Of a stretch of DNA of 64,000 bases, positions 7,871-19,183 are shown one piece after another (the first letter of the stretch is position 1; every line of letters begins with the position of its first letter). A program made the translations under genes and the position numbers. This DNA is from Roseiarcus sp963822215 (GTDB lineage Bacteria > Pseudomonadota > Alphaproteobacteria > Rhizobiales > Beijerinckiaceae): NCBI GenBank assembly GCA_963822215.1, contig CAWGGX010000008.1, positions 124,001 through 188,000 on the forward strand. The letters are read 5' to 3'. Below the pieces are notes generated by a model. The model was not told the origin of the DNA and did no database searches. It saw only the letters and a list, made by a program, of their open reading frames with translations.

Positions 7871-10231
7871 TCAGAAGGTCAGTCCGATCCCGGTCGTCCC
7901 GGACACTTCCACCGTCCGCGTCTCGTCCTCGGGCAGGATCACGCGCATCTCGGAATAAGGCAGGGGGTAGGTCCCGTCCGCTTCGACGCCAATGCGTATC
8001 CGGGTTGCGGTCCAGCCCAGCGCGATCGTCACGCGTGTCGAGGCGCCGGCGAGGGAAAGTCCGTCGTCTTCAAACAGGGTGGCGCTCGAATCGCCATCGT
8101 CTGCGCCGGGAAATATCCACAAAGCCCGCGAGGGCTCGTCGTGAAGTCGTGAATAATCGTCGCCGCTGTTGGTGGCGGCGACGATCGCTCCGGCCGGCGC
8201 GAGCAGCGGCAGCCGTTCGAGCGGCGCCGGGATCGTCGCGCTCTGACCGGCCTCGTACACCTCGCCGGTCCAGACATCGCGCCAGCTTTCAACGCCCGCC
8301 GGGAGATAGACCTCGACCTTGCGCGCGCCTTCGCGCAAGGCCGGAGCGGCGAGCAGGCACGGGCCGAACATCGCCGCGTCCGCGTCGGCGAATGAGGCGG
8401 GATCATCCTCGAAGGCGAAGAAGGTCGGCCTGAGCACGGGGACATGCGCCTCGTGCGCCAACACCATCGCGCTGTAGAGATAGGGCATGAGCCGCAAGCG
8501 TAGCCTCAGCGCCTCACGGATCGCCGGCAGCGCGTTGGGGTGCAGCCAGGGCGAGGTCGTGACGCCGTCGTCCTTCCAGCTGTTCATCAGAAAACGCGGA
8601 TGCAACAGCCCCGCCTGCGTCCAGCGGATCAGGAGTTCGGGGTCCGGCGGCGGCCCTGCGAAGCCGCCGACGTCATGGCCGATGTTGAATAGGCCGGAGA
8701 GCGACATGCCGAGGCCGGTGCGGAAATTCCATTTGAGCGAGTCCCAGCTCGTCGTGTTGTCGCCGCTCCAGGTCTGGGCGTAGCGCTGCAAACCGGGGCC
8801 GCCGGCGCGGCTGACGGTGAAGGGGCGAATGCTCGGCCTGGCGGCGAGTTGGGCCTCGCGCGTCGCGCGCGTCATCAGCAGCGCCTGCACAGGACGCATG
8901 AGCGCGAGCGGCGTCGGCTCGCCGAAGCCGGCTGAGATCGCGTCGTCGTCCCAGAGCCCGTATTCGTTGTTATCGTTCCAGCCCGCGTCGACTCCGTAGT
9001 CGAGCACCTGGCGGGTCAGGCCCTCTTTCCACCACGCGACGCCGGCGGGATGGGTGAAATCAACATGCGCGCCCTCGCCGTCCCAGAACTGCGATTTGAG
9101 AGGAGCGTGATCGTCGCTGCCGGCGATGAAGCCGCCGGCCGCGGCGACCTCGCCATAGAGCGGATGGCGGTCGAGCAGACACGGCTTGACGTTGGCGACC
9201 ACTTTCATGCCCGCATCGGCGAACGCGCGCGTCAGCGCCTTCGGGTCGGGGAATTTGTCGCGGTTCCAAGTGAAGACGTAACGCTTCTTGCCGATCGACG
9301 TGTAGCCCGAGCCGAAGTGAAACGCGGAGATCGGAACGTCATGCGCCTTCGCGGCGTCGATCACGCCCTGGATCTTCTTCTCAGCGTCGGGCGCGTCGGC
9401 CAGCGCCATTGCGGTCTGCGCGAAGCCGAGCGACCAGCGCGGCGGCAGCGCCGTCCGGCCGGTCAACGCGACGAATTTGGCGGTGACGTCCGCGAGGCGG
9501 GGCCCAAGGATCAGATAGAGATCGAGATCGCCGTCCTCGGCCTCGTAAGCGCGATAGCGGCCGAAGTAATTGTCATGCTCGCAGCCGAGATCGAACAAAC
9601 CCTCGGCGCCGTTGTCGTAGAAGAGCCCATGCGAGACGCCGCTCGCTGCGTCGCGAACGATCAGGAACGGCCAGTTCTTGTAGAGCGGGTCACCGCGCTC
9701 GGGGTCGAAGCCGAGCGCATCGCGCATCGCGCATCTGAGCCGCCGCCCGGTCAGGTCCAGCGGGCCGGTCTTGTCGCCGAGGCCATAGTGGCGATCGCCG
9801 GGCGCGCGCGCCATCGCGTGTTTGAAGGCATGCGTCGTCTGGCCGAGAAAATATGGCTGCGTCTCGCGATCGCGCGCGAAGATCGTTCCGTCGGGCAGCG
9901 CCCAGTCCATGCGAAAGCCGTCGAGCGTCACGGCGAGGCGCAGCGCTCGCGTCGCCAGCGTAATGTGCGTTGGCGACCCCGCGATTTCGGTTGCGACGCG
10001 CGGCCACGAAGAATCGTCGAGCCGGGCGCGCCCCGCCCAGTCCGTGTCGGCCTCGCCATACGCGGGCACGGCCCACGTGCGCTTCTGCCGGACCTCGCCG
10101 TCGAGCAGGACCGTGAGCCGGACGAGGTCGTCGGCCAGCGCGACGATCCGCATCGCGGCGCCATCGCCGCAATCGAGCATGAACCCGCGCGCGTCGGAAG
10201 AGGCGAGGCGGGCGCGAAGGATCGGCTTCAT
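7871..10231 (-). CDS. Glycoside hydrolase family 31 (alpha-glucosidase-like)
   Basis: About 786 residues from ATG 10231, which has GAGG eight bases upstream; a TTG at 10264 is a weaker alternative. The catalytic TIM barrel shows the GH31 nucleophile in WNDNNE (near residue 420) and the acid/base aspartate in WSGDN (near 490). Substrate-loop segments FHFGSGYTSIGKKRYVFTWN and FNIGHDVGGFAGPPPDPELL are also typical. No signal peptide is seen, so it should act on alpha-linked oligosaccharides in the cytoplasm. The common DMNE nucleophile motif reads DNNE here, as in a subgroup of GH31. It stands alone, convergent with the regulator and downstream of a toxin-antitoxin pair. Confidence 0.92.
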   Translation of the reverse strand: MKPILRARLASSDARGFMLDCGDGAAMRIVALADDLVRLTVLLDGEVRQKRTWAVPAYGEADTDWAGRARLDDSSWPRVATEIAGSPTHITLATRALRLAVTLDGFRMDWALPDGTIFARDRETQPYFLGQTTHAFKHAMARAPGDRHYGLGDKTGPLDLTGRRLRCAMRDALGFDPERGDPLYKNWPFLIVRDAASGVSHGLFYDNGAEGLFDLGCEHDNYFGRYRAYEAEDGDLDLYLILGPRLADVTAKFVALTGRTALPPRWSLGFAQTAMALADAPDAEKKIQGVIDAAKAHDVPISAFHFGSGYTSIGKKRYVFTWNRDKFPDPKALTRAFADAGMKVVANVKPCLLDRHPLYGEVAAAGGFIAGSDDHAPLKSQFWDGEGAHVDFTHPAGVAWWKEGLTRQVLDYGVDAGWNDNNEYGLWDDDAISAGFGEPTPLALMRPVQALLMTRATREAQLAARPSIRPFTVSRAGGPGLQRYAQTWSGDNTTSWDSLKWNFRTGLGMSLSGLFNIGHDVGGFAGPPPDPELLIRWTQAGLLHPRFLMNSWKDDGVTTSPWLHPNALPAIREALRLRLRLMPYLYSAMVLAHEAHVPVLRPTFFAFEDDPASFADADAAMFGPCLLAAPALREGARKVEVYLPAGVESWRDVWTGEVYEAGQSATIPAPLERLPLLAPAGAIVAATNSGDDYSRLHDEPSRALWIFPGADDGDSSATLFEDDGLSLAGASTRVTIALGWTATRIRIGVEADGTYPLPYSEMRVILPEDETRTVEVSGTTGIGLTF

Positions 10232-10265
10232 CTCAGTCGGGCCTCGCGAAAACGTCTCTCGCAAC

Positions 10266-10520
10266 TCAATAGTGATACCGGCACTGCGCGATCAGGAGCC
10301 CATCATCCGATGGCTTATAGACAAGACGATGCTCCCGCGTCAGTCGCCGCGACCACCAGCCGGGCAGGGGCCCGCGAAGCGGCTCCGGCTTTCCGGTCCC
10401 GGAGAACGGCGTGCGCGCGCATTCCTTGTTGAGTCCGTTCAGGCGCGCAAGTAACCTCGGATCATTCGCCTGCCTATTGAGATAATCCTCCCAGGCGCGC
10501 TCGCTGAAGACGAGCTTCAC
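10266..10520 (-). CDS. yoeB: YoeB-type mRNA interferase toxin
   Basis: The 84-residue protein has the RelE-fold YoeB pattern: FSERAWEDYLNRQANDP at the start, GKPEPLRGPLPGWWSRRLTREHRLVYK in the middle and the C-terminal catalytic CRYHY. The family cleaves mRNA in the ribosomal A site. It overlaps the antitoxin stop by 4 bases and follows it on the same strand, the standard order of this type II module. Length and key residues look intact, so it is probably active. Confidence 0.93.
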   Translation of the reverse strand: MKLVFSERAWEDYLNRQANDPRLLARLNGLNKECARTPFSGTGKPEPLRGPLPGWWSRRLTREHRLVYKPSDDGLLIAQCRYHY

Positions 10521-10771
10521 TCGGGGATTGTCCGCTCCGTTCCGCCGCCGCTCTCAAGCTCCGCGATCGCCTCCATGAGACGCTCGGCGTTGTTGGCGCT
10601 GCGGAGCAGGCGCCGCGTCTCCTCATAGGAGGCAAAGTCCTCAAGCGACATCAGCACAGCCATGGGCTTGCCACGGTCGCGCGTGATGACGAGCGGCTCA
10701 TGGTCCTCGTTCACGCGGTCGATGTCGTCCGCGAGTTTGCGCCCAAATTCAGAGGTGGAGGAGATACGCAT
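10517..10771 (-). CDS. yefM: YefM/Phd-family antitoxin
   Basis: This 84-residue protein has the Phd/YefM DNA-binding fold (STSEFGRKLADDIDRVNEDHEPLVITRDRGKPMAVLMSLEDF at residues 4-45). A charged C-terminal segment would wrap the YoeB toxin. It neutralises the toxin and normally represses its own promoter, which lies upstream of 10771. It is coupled to yoeB by a 4-base overlap. Confidence 0.93.
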   Translation of the reverse strand: MRISSTSEFGRKLADDIDRVNEDHEPLVITRDRGKPMAVLMSLEDFASYEETRRLLRSANNAERLMEAIAELESGGGTERTIPE

Positions 10772-10917
10772 GCGGTGATTGTACCTGATTGCGTACGCAA
10801 AGCGAGGGCGGCGTCAGCCCGACGCGCTGTCTCGATGGGCGCCGAGGGTGTGAGGTGATCGCTATCGACGAGATCGTAATTGCCTAGCCGGGACACGGCG
10901 CCAGAAGACCACACGCC

Positions 10918-11012
10918 GTCATCGCGAGCGCAGCGTGGCGATCCAGGGGAACGTAGGGCGCCCGACGTTCTTCTGGATCGCCACGTCGCCCTTCGGGCTC
11001 CTCGCGATGACG
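10918..11012. repeat. REP-like palindromic element
   Basis: The left arm CGTCATCGCGAGCGCAGCG...GATCCAG and the right arm CTGGATCGCCACG...CTCGCGATGACG are near-perfect inverted repeats of one another. The same family appears as two half elements at 44084-44110 and 45742-45827, flanking the insertion sequence. The rest of the gap 10772-11250 holds no credible gene; it must contain the promoters of yefM (minus) and of the dehydrogenase (plus). Confidence 0.75.
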
Positions 11013-11250
11013 GAGTGGGATGTCCTATTTCCGAGCGCTGATCGCCCGGCTTGGGAGCCATCCAGCGCCTGCGGCGCGCAATTATGGATGAAAATGGTCG
11101 TTGGACGGATGTCGGCGGTATGCGCACGATGCATAATGCCGCGGCCAGCCATTCGATTTTCATAGCACTTACACGAGATCAAGGAAGACGGGCTGCCGAT
11201 GACGGACGCTTCGTTCGAGTTCGGCAACGCCCCAGCAGGAGAAAGTCGCC

Positions 11251-12327
11251 ATGACCAGATACACAATCGCAGTCATTCCCGGCGACGGCATCGGCCCGGA
11301 AGTCGTCGACGCCGGTGTCGAAGTCTTGACGGCGCTGGCTGGGCGCAAAGGGACATTCGCCCTCCGTTTCGATCGTTTCGACTGGGGCGGCGAGTATTAC
11401 AAGACACACAGGCGCATGATGCCGGAGAACGGCTGCGATAAGATCCGCCATCACGATGCGATCCTGTTCGGCTCCGCCGGCCATCCCGACATTCCCGATC
11501 ACATCACGCTGTGGGGCCTGCGCCTCGCCATTTGCCAGCCCTTCGACCAGTACGCCAATGTGCGGCCGATGCGCATCCTGCCGGGGATTACCTCACCGCT
11601 GCGTCATGTCGCCGGCCCGGAACTCGACTGGGTGATCGTCCGGGAGAATTCCGAGGGCGAATATTCCGGCGTCGGAGGACGCGTGCATCAGGGACTCCCG
11701 GAAGAGGTTGCGACCGACGTCTCGATCATGACCCGTGTCGGCGTCACGCGGATCATGCGGTTCGCCTTCAGGTTGGCGCAAAACCGTCCGCGAAAGCTGC
11801 TGACGGTGGTCACCAAGTCGAACGCGCAGCGTCACGCCATGGTGATGTGGGACGAGATCGCGGCGGAAGTCGCGCAGGAGTTCCCTGCCGCGACGTGGGA
11901 CAAGATGCTGGTCGACGCGATGACGATGCGCATGACGCTGAAACCGCAAACGCTCGACACCATCGTCGCCACGAACCTGCACGCCGACATTCTGTCCGAT
12001 CTCGCAGCCGCGCTCGCCGGATCGCTCGGCATCGCGCCGACCGCCAACCTCAACCCCGAGCGCAAGTTTCCCTCGATGTTCGAGCCCATCCACGGGTCGG
12101 CTTTCGACATCGTGGGCAAGGGCGTCGCCAACCCGGTCGGCGCGTTCTGGTCGGCCGTGATGATGCTGGATCACCTTGGCGAGGCGGCCGCCGCCGAGCG
12201 CCTGATGACAGCGATCGAGCGCGTCACCGCCGATCCCGACCTGCACACGCCCGATCTCGGCGGAACCGCCAATACGCGAAAGGTGACCGACGCCGTGATC
12301 CGCGCCATTCAGGCCGAGAACGCTTGA
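11251..12327 (+). CDS. Tartrate dehydrogenase/3-isopropylmalate dehydrogenase-like protein
   Basis: The 358-residue protein belongs to the beta-decarboxylating dehydrogenases: N-terminal IPGDGIGPEVVDAG, substrate loop WVIVRENSEGEYSG, the catalytic Lys/Asp region VTKSNAQRHAMVMWDE and the NAD site FEPIHGSAFDIVGKG. The phrase NSEGEYSGVGGR and the lack of the LeuB-specific pattern point to the tartrate/D-malate dehydrogenase branch. The ATG is preceded by AGGAGA eight bases upstream. It would oxidise tartrate or D-malate with NAD in the cytoplasm. It stands alone between the toxin-antitoxin pair and ftsK. Confidence 0.9.
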   Translation: MTRYTIAVIPGDGIGPEVVDAGVEVLTALAGRKGTFALRFDRFDWGGEYYKTHRRMMPENGCDKIRHHDAILFGSAGHPDIPDHITLWGLRLAICQPFDQYANVRPMRILPGITSPLRHVAGPELDWVIVRENSEGEYSGVGGRVHQGLPEEVATDVSIMTRVGVTRIMRFAFRLAQNRPRKLLTVVTKSNAQRHAMVMWDEIAAEVAQEFPAATWDKMLVDAMTMRMTLKPQTLDTIVATNLHADILSDLAAALAGSLGIAPTANLNPERKFPSMFEPIHGSAFDIVGKGVANPVGAFWSAVMMLDHLGEAAAAERLMTAIERVTADPDLHTPDLGGTANTRKVTDAVIRAIQAENA

Positions 12328-12554
12328 GGACCGCCATGCCGGGCCAACGCGCCGACGGGCGCGCCCCGGACCTGTTGCGGCGCCGAATTCAAGACGGCGA
12401 TGGCGGGCGCCGGCCCGCGGTCTCGATTGGCGCCGTTCTGGGGCTCGGCCTTGGGCGCCGATTTCGGTACGCTTTCGGAGCGCTCCTGACGAGGCCTCGG
12501 GCCCGGCATCCGGCTAAGCCTTTGAAATTGCTCGAGCGCCGAAGCTAAAGCTCC

Positions 12555-12578
12555 GCCACAATATGGCGGAATTGTGGC
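12555..12578. other. Hairpin in the gap after the dehydrogenase gene
   Basis: GCCACAAT and ATTGTGGC form a perfect 8-bp stem with an 8-base loop, with no T-run after it. It may help end the dehydrogenase transcript or be an operator-like dyad. The rest of 12328-12648 shows no gene. Confidence 0.4.
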
Positions 12579-12648
12579 AAACGAGGCGTTCGCGCCGCCG
12601 GCGAATCAGGATCTTGAGCCTAAAGCCTTGAAATCATGGAGTCGGTGG

Positions 12649-12687
12649 AAAAAAGGGGCGGCCGCGACCTGGCGCGGACCCGCCGCC
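12649..12687 (-). terminator. Rho-independent terminator of ftsK
   Basis: On the minus strand a GC stem (GGCGGC at 12687-12682 pairing with GCCGCC at 12662-12657) is followed by CCTTTTTT. The stem begins inside the last codons of ftsK. Confidence 0.65.
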
Positions 12688-12689
12688 GC

Positions 12690-15245
<2,556 letters not shown>

Positions 15246-15390
15246 CGCTCACTCGCCCGCTCGGCGCGGCGAGGCCGAAGCGCGCCGCTGCGTCGGACCC
15301 TATGCAGGTCGAGTTAATGCGCGCCTAACCATAACGGTCCGCTGCGGCGCCGGGGGGTTCGAGGCGTTGCAGCTCGGCCTGGCGCGGAGC

Positions 15391-15416
15391 AAAAAAGGGC
15401 GCCCCGAGAGGCGCCC
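15391..15416 (-). terminator. Rho-independent terminator of the glnK-amtB operon
   Basis: On the minus strand GGGCGCC (15416-15410) and GGCGCCC (15403-15397) form a perfect stem with a 6-base loop, followed by TTTTTT (15396-15391). It lies about 50 bases after the amtB stop. Confidence 0.85.
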
Positions 15417-15466
15417 AAGGTCCGCGGGAGGAAAGGAAACCGGCGGCCGGAGCCGCCGGGCTTTGC

Positions 15467-16969
15467 TTACTGCACGACCTCGCCGTGCAGGGCGTAATCG
15501 AGGCCGTCGCGCTCGACTTCGTCGGAGACGCGCAGCCCGATCGTCGCCTTGAGGATGGCGAGGATGATCAGGCTGACGACCGCGTCGTAGACGACGACCG
15601 TCACGATGCCGATGCACTGGTTGATCACCTGTCCGGGGTTGCCTTCGATGAGGCCGGCGGTGCCGCCATACTGCTGGATGGCGAACACGCCGGTCAGGAG
15701 CGCGCCGATCGCGCCGCCGATCCCGTGCACGCCGAAGCAGTCGAGCGCGTCGTCGTAGCCGAAGGCGTGCTTGAGGGCGGTCGCGCCAAGGTAGCAGCCG
15801 ACGCCGCAGGCGACGCCGATCACCATCGAGCCAACCGGGCCGACGAAACCGGAGGCGGGGGTGATGGCGACAAGTCCGGCGACCGCGCCCGAGGCGATGC
15901 CGATGACGGTCGGCTTGCCCTTGTGCGCCCATTCGACGACCATCCAGGTCAGGGCCGCAACGGCAGTCGCGATCTGGGTGACGGTCATCGCCATGCCGGC
16001 CTGCACGCCCGCGCTGACCGCGGAGCCCGCATTGAAGCCGAACCAGCCGACCCACAGAAGCGCGGCGCCAATGAAGGTCAGGACCATGTTGTGGCCCGGG
16101 CCGGAGTCGCGGCGCTTGCCGACCATGATCGCGGCGACGAGACCCGCGACGCCCGCGTCGATGTGCACAACCGTGCCGCCGGCGAAGTCGAGAACCTTGA
16201 CCCAGGCCTGGTCGTTGGACGAGTTGAAGATGCCGTCAGGCCCCCAGAGCCAATGGGCGACCGGGGCGTAGACGAAGATCGCCCACAGGCCCATGAACCA
16301 CAGCATCGCCGAGAACTTCATGCGCTCCGCAAATGCGCCGGCGATCAGCGCGGGCGTGATGATCGCGAAGGTCATCTGGAAGCACATGTAGACGGTCTCG
16401 GGGATTGTCGGCGCGAGCGAGTTCGGGTTGCCGATGCCCCCATTGTTGATGTCGCTGAGGATGCCCTGCAGGAACGCGCGGCTTAAGCCGCCGATGAACG
16501 GCGTGCCGCTGGTGAACGACAGCGAGTAGGTGACGACAGCGTAAAGGACCGTCACCAGGCAGGTGATGGCGAAGCTGGTCATCACCGTGTCGCCGACGTT
16601 CTTCTTGCGGACCATGCCGCCGTAGAAGAGGCCGAGGCCCGGGATGGTCATCATGAGCACGAGCGCGACGGAGGTGAGCATCCACGCCGTGTCTCCACCG
16701 CTCGGCGTGCAGTTCGTCAGAATGGCGGGAACGGCGGGAACGGCCGCGTATTTGTCGGTTTCAGGAATTGCAGCTACCGCCCCGGCGCAGGCCGGCGTCG
16801 CGGGCGGGGCGGGCTTGGCCGCGGGGGCGGCGGCAGGAGCCGCAGCAGCCGGCGTTTCGGTCGTCGCAGGCGCGTTCTGCGCGTAAGACGCTACGGGCGC
16901 CGCGAAGCCGACCAGGGCGGCTATCGCCAACGCCGGGGCGAGGCTAGAGAAAATTCGCATAAGTCTCAT
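15467..16969 (-). CDS. amtB: Ammonium transporter AmtB
   Basis: About 500 residues. A signal-peptide-like start (RIFSSLAPALAIAALVGFA) and a long Ala/Pro-rich N-terminal extension precede the transporter core. The core carries Amt signatures: DTAWMLTSVALVLMMTIPGLGLFYGG, FAERMKFSAMLWF, DFAGGTVVHIDAGVAGLVAA (first pore His) and FGVHGIGGAIGALLTG (second pore His). The membrane protein takes up ammonium. It lies about 40 bases behind glnK, whose product blocks the channel when nitrogen is plentiful. ATG 16969 is chosen; ATG 16960 is also possible. Confidence 0.95.
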   Translation of the reverse strand: MRLMRIFSSLAPALAIAALVGFAAPVASYAQNAPATTETPAAAAPAAAPAAKPAPPATPACAGAVAAIPETDKYAAVPAVPAILTNCTPSGGDTAWMLTSVALVLMMTIPGLGLFYGGMVRKKNVGDTVMTSFAITCLVTVLYAVVTYSLSFTSGTPFIGGLSRAFLQGILSDINNGGIGNPNSLAPTIPETVYMCFQMTFAIITPALIAGAFAERMKFSAMLWFMGLWAIFVYAPVAHWLWGPDGIFNSSNDQAWVKVLDFAGGTVVHIDAGVAGLVAAIMVGKRRDSGPGHNMVLTFIGAALLWVGWFGFNAGSAVSAGVQAGMAMTVTQIATAVAALTWMVVEWAHKGKPTVIGIASGAVAGLVAITPASGFVGPVGSMVIGVACGVGCYLGATALKHAFGYDDALDCFGVHGIGGAIGALLTGVFAIQQYGGTAGLIEGNPGQVINQCIGIVTVVVYDAVVSLIILAILKATIGLRVSDEVERDGLDYALHGEVVQ

Positions 16970-17007
16970 TGTTCGGGAACTCCGATCTGAATTGGGGTCG
17001 CGCAAGC

Positions 17008-17346
17008 TCAGAGCGCGTCTTTGTCCTTCTCGCCCGTGCGAATTCGCACCGCCGAGTTGAGGTCGTAGACGAAGATCTTGCCGTCGCCGATCTGGCCGGT
17101 GCGAGCGGCCGCGACGATCGCGTCGACAACCTTGTCGGCGATGTCGGCGTTGACAGCGACTTCGATCTTGAGTTTCGGCAGGAAGCTGACCGCGTATTCC
17201 GCGCCGCGATAGATCTCTGTATGGCCCTTCTGACGGCCGTATCCTTTGACTTCGGTAACTGTCAGGCCATGCACGCCGATGGCGGTGAGCGCGTCGCGCA
17301 CCTCCTCGAGCTTGAACGGCTTTATGATCGCCATGACGATTTTCAT
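17008..17346 (-). CDS. glnK: Nitrogen regulatory protein PII (GlnK)
   Basis: The 112-residue protein is a complete PII protein: MKIVMAIIKPFKLEEVRDAL, the T-loop with the uridylylated tyrosine in EIYRGAEYAV (Tyr-51) and the B/C-loop signatures AARTGQIGDGKIFV and RIRTGEKD. It binds ATP/ADP and 2-oxoglutarate and gates AmtB, encoded next in the operon. PII operons of this type are usually NtrC/sigma-54 controlled; I found no convincing -24/-12 site. Confidence 0.97.
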   Translation of the reverse strand: MKIVMAIIKPFKLEEVRDALTAIGVHGLTVTEVKGYGRQKGHTEIYRGAEYAVSFLPKLKIEVAVNADIADKVVDAIVAAARTGQIGDGKIFVYDLNSAVRIRTGEKDKDAL

Positions 17347-17578
17347 AGGCCTCGCCCCAATTTGCGCGGAACGCCTCGTGCAATGCCGCGCCGCTTTTGC
17401 GGTGAAGTCGGGGCGTTCGCACGCCCCGCCGGCGACCGTCTTACAAGGGCCATGCCATGCCCCAGGGAGGCGGCTAAGCCTTCAAAATTGCGCATTTTTT
17501 CCAGGATTCAGCCTGAAACCGCTCGGCGCAGCCTCCAGCCTGGAGCGGAGTGACAAAAATTAGGCGCCTAAAAATAGG

Positions 17579-18445
17579 TCAGGCCGGCGCGGCCTCGTGG
17601 CGGCGCCTGAGCAGCCCTTCCTGTGCGACGCTCGCAACCAGGGTTCCATCCTCAGCGTAAAGAAGGCCGGTGACGAGGCCGGTCGCGCTGGAGGCGTTGG
17701 GACTCTCCTGGGCGTACAGGAGCCAGGCGTCGGCCCTCGCGGGGCGATGGAACCACAGGGCGTGATCGAGGCTCGCGACCTGGAGGCGATGGTCGTAGAT
17801 CGTCAGGCCATGCGGCCGCAGCGCCGCGTCGAGGAGCGTCATGTCCGACAGATAGAGCAGTGCGGCGCGATGCACGGCCGGGTCGTCGGGCAGCCGCCCG
17901 CCGATGCGCGTCCAGAAGCTTTGCCCTGTTTGCGGTTTGGCGTCCGGCGCATAGCGGCCGATATCGGTCGGCCGGTACTCGATGGGCGAGGTCGTGTCGA
18001 GCATGCCCTTCATGCGGAACCGCGCGGGGCCCTCGAGGAGGTCCACCGCCGCGTACGAGTTGGGGCAGGCCTCGGGCGGCGGCGCGGCCGGCATCGGGAC
18101 GGCGTGGTCGAGCCCGGTTTCGGTCACGTGGAACGAGGCGGTCATGACGAAGATCGCCGCGCCCTTCTGCCGCGCGACGACCCGCCGCGTCGTGAAACTT
18201 CGGCCGTCGCGCAGGCGCTCGACCTCGAACAGGATCGGCTCCTTGGGATCGCCGCCGAGCAGGAAATAGGCGTGCAGCGAATGCGGGTCGCGGCCGGCGA
18301 CCGTGCGTTCGGCGGCGACCAGCGCCTGCGCCAGCACCTGGCCGCCGAACACCCGCCGCCAACCATTGTTCGGAGAATGACCGGTGAATCGGTCCTCCCC
18401 GGCCGGGGCGAGATCGAACAGGGCGACAAGGTCGTCGGCGGTCAT
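17579..18445 (-). CDS. tesB: Acyl-CoA thioesterase II (TesB)
   Basis: The 288-residue double-hotdog protein matches TesB in length. The catalytic triad regions are visible: Asp in ASLDHALWFHR, Thr/Ser in ESPNASSATGL and Gln in SVAQEGLL. GGQVLAQALVAAERTV and RRVVARQKGAAIFVMTASFH lie in the first hotdog domain. It hydrolyses medium- and long-chain acyl-CoA in the cytoplasm. It is a single gene downstream of the glnK promoter region. Confidence 0.93.
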   Translation of the reverse strand: MTADDLVALFDLAPAGEDRFTGHSPNNGWRRVFGGQVLAQALVAAERTVAGRDPHSLHAYFLLGGDPKEPILFEVERLRDGRSFTTRRVVARQKGAAIFVMTASFHVTETGLDHAVPMPAAPPPEACPNSYAAVDLLEGPARFRMKGMLDTTSPIEYRPTDIGRYAPDAKPQTGQSFWTRIGGRLPDDPAVHRAALLYLSDMTLLDAALRPHGLTIYDHRLQVASLDHALWFHRPARADAWLLYAQESPNASSATGLVTGLLYAEDGTLVASVAQEGLLRRRHEAAPA

Positions 18446-18572
18446 GCGGCGAAGGTCCGAAGGGTCAGGGCGATCCTGGGGCGGTCAGCGCCGCGCGTCA
18501 ACGTGAGGCCGTCCGAGCCCCTCGCGGCGCCCTGCTCCCCATCGCGGCCCCGGGCCGGACAGCGACCTCGCC

Positions 18573-18617
18573 CGAGTCCGAATCGAGACTTGTCAAAGCG
18601 TTGCGCCCGAATTTGCG
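18573..18617 (+). repeat. 45-bp direct repeat, copy 1
   Basis: The unit starts CGAGTCCGAATCGAGACTT and ends CCGAATTTGCG. Closely similar copies lie at 18792-18836 and, more diverged, at 19141-19183, all in the same orientation in the 0.7-kb gap downstream of tesB. Each is preceded by a GC-rich CGCC or CGTC. Confidence 0.8.
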
Positions 18618-18791
18618 GGCCGCCGCAATTCCCGAGCGGTGGGCTTTCAACTTGGCGGGGTCGTCCTTTCGGGTCTGGAATGCGGGCCTCTCGAAGGAAG
18701 GAACCGGTGATGCAGCCGGTGGCGGCCTTCGAGACGCGTCGCCTGCGAAGCCGCTTGTCACGGCAAGGGCGCATCGGAGAGGAGCGCCGTC

Positions 18792-18836
18792 CGAGTCCGA
18801 ATTGAGACTTATCAAGGCGTTGCGTCCGAATTTGCG
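18792..18836 (+). repeat. 45-bp direct repeat, copy 2
   Basis: It differs from copy 1 at only a few positions, starting CGAGTCCGAATTGAGACTT and ending TCCGAATTTGCG. Confidence 0.8.
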
Positions 18837-18868
18837 AGCCGGCGTAAGTCCCAAGCCGCCTTGCGGCG

Positions 18869-19011
18869 CGCCCCCACCACCACCCTTCGGGTGGTCCCCC
18901 TCCCCCGTTTCGCTAACGCTACACGGGGGAGGAGAGGCGTCAGCGCTTTTTCCTCTCCCGCTCGTCAGGGCGGGGGAGGGGGACCATGCGAAGCATGGTG
19001 GTGGGGGAGCC
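18869..19011. repeat. Long imperfect palindrome rich in C/G runs
   Basis: The left half (CCCCCACCACCACCC, then GGTCCCCCTCCCCC, then GGGGGAGGAGAG) is mirrored by the right half (TCCTCTCCCGC, then GCGGGGGAGGGGGACC, then TGGTGGTGGGGGAGC). Smaller hairpins sit inside each half. It is of the type often found between genes in GC-rich alphaproteobacteria and contains no gene. Confidence 0.7.
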
Positions 19012-19140
19012 CGGCGAAAGTCGGGCTCGTTGGCAGTTGCGGGACGCTCGCAGCGCCGCGCGCGGGTTTTGCCCGCTGAGGCGCCTGCGAGGGCGAATCC
19101 ATGGCGGCGCGGAGGAAGCGGGCACGGCTCGATCATCGCC

Positions 19141-19183
19141 CGAGTCCGAATTGAGCCTTTTCAGTCGTTTACGGCGGAATTCG
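19141..19183 (+). repeat. 45-bp direct repeat, copy 3 (diverged)
   Basis: It starts CGAGTCCGAATTGAGCCTT and then diverges (TTTACGGCGGAATTCG). It overlaps the 3' end of the hypothetical gene on the minus strand, so part of that protein's tail is repeat-derived. Confidence 0.6.

Noticed and set aside
17347..17470. Sigma-54 promoter upstream of glnK
   Set aside because: The best GG-N10-GC match near 17447-17463 (minus strand) lacks the conserved TGGCAC and TTGC bases.
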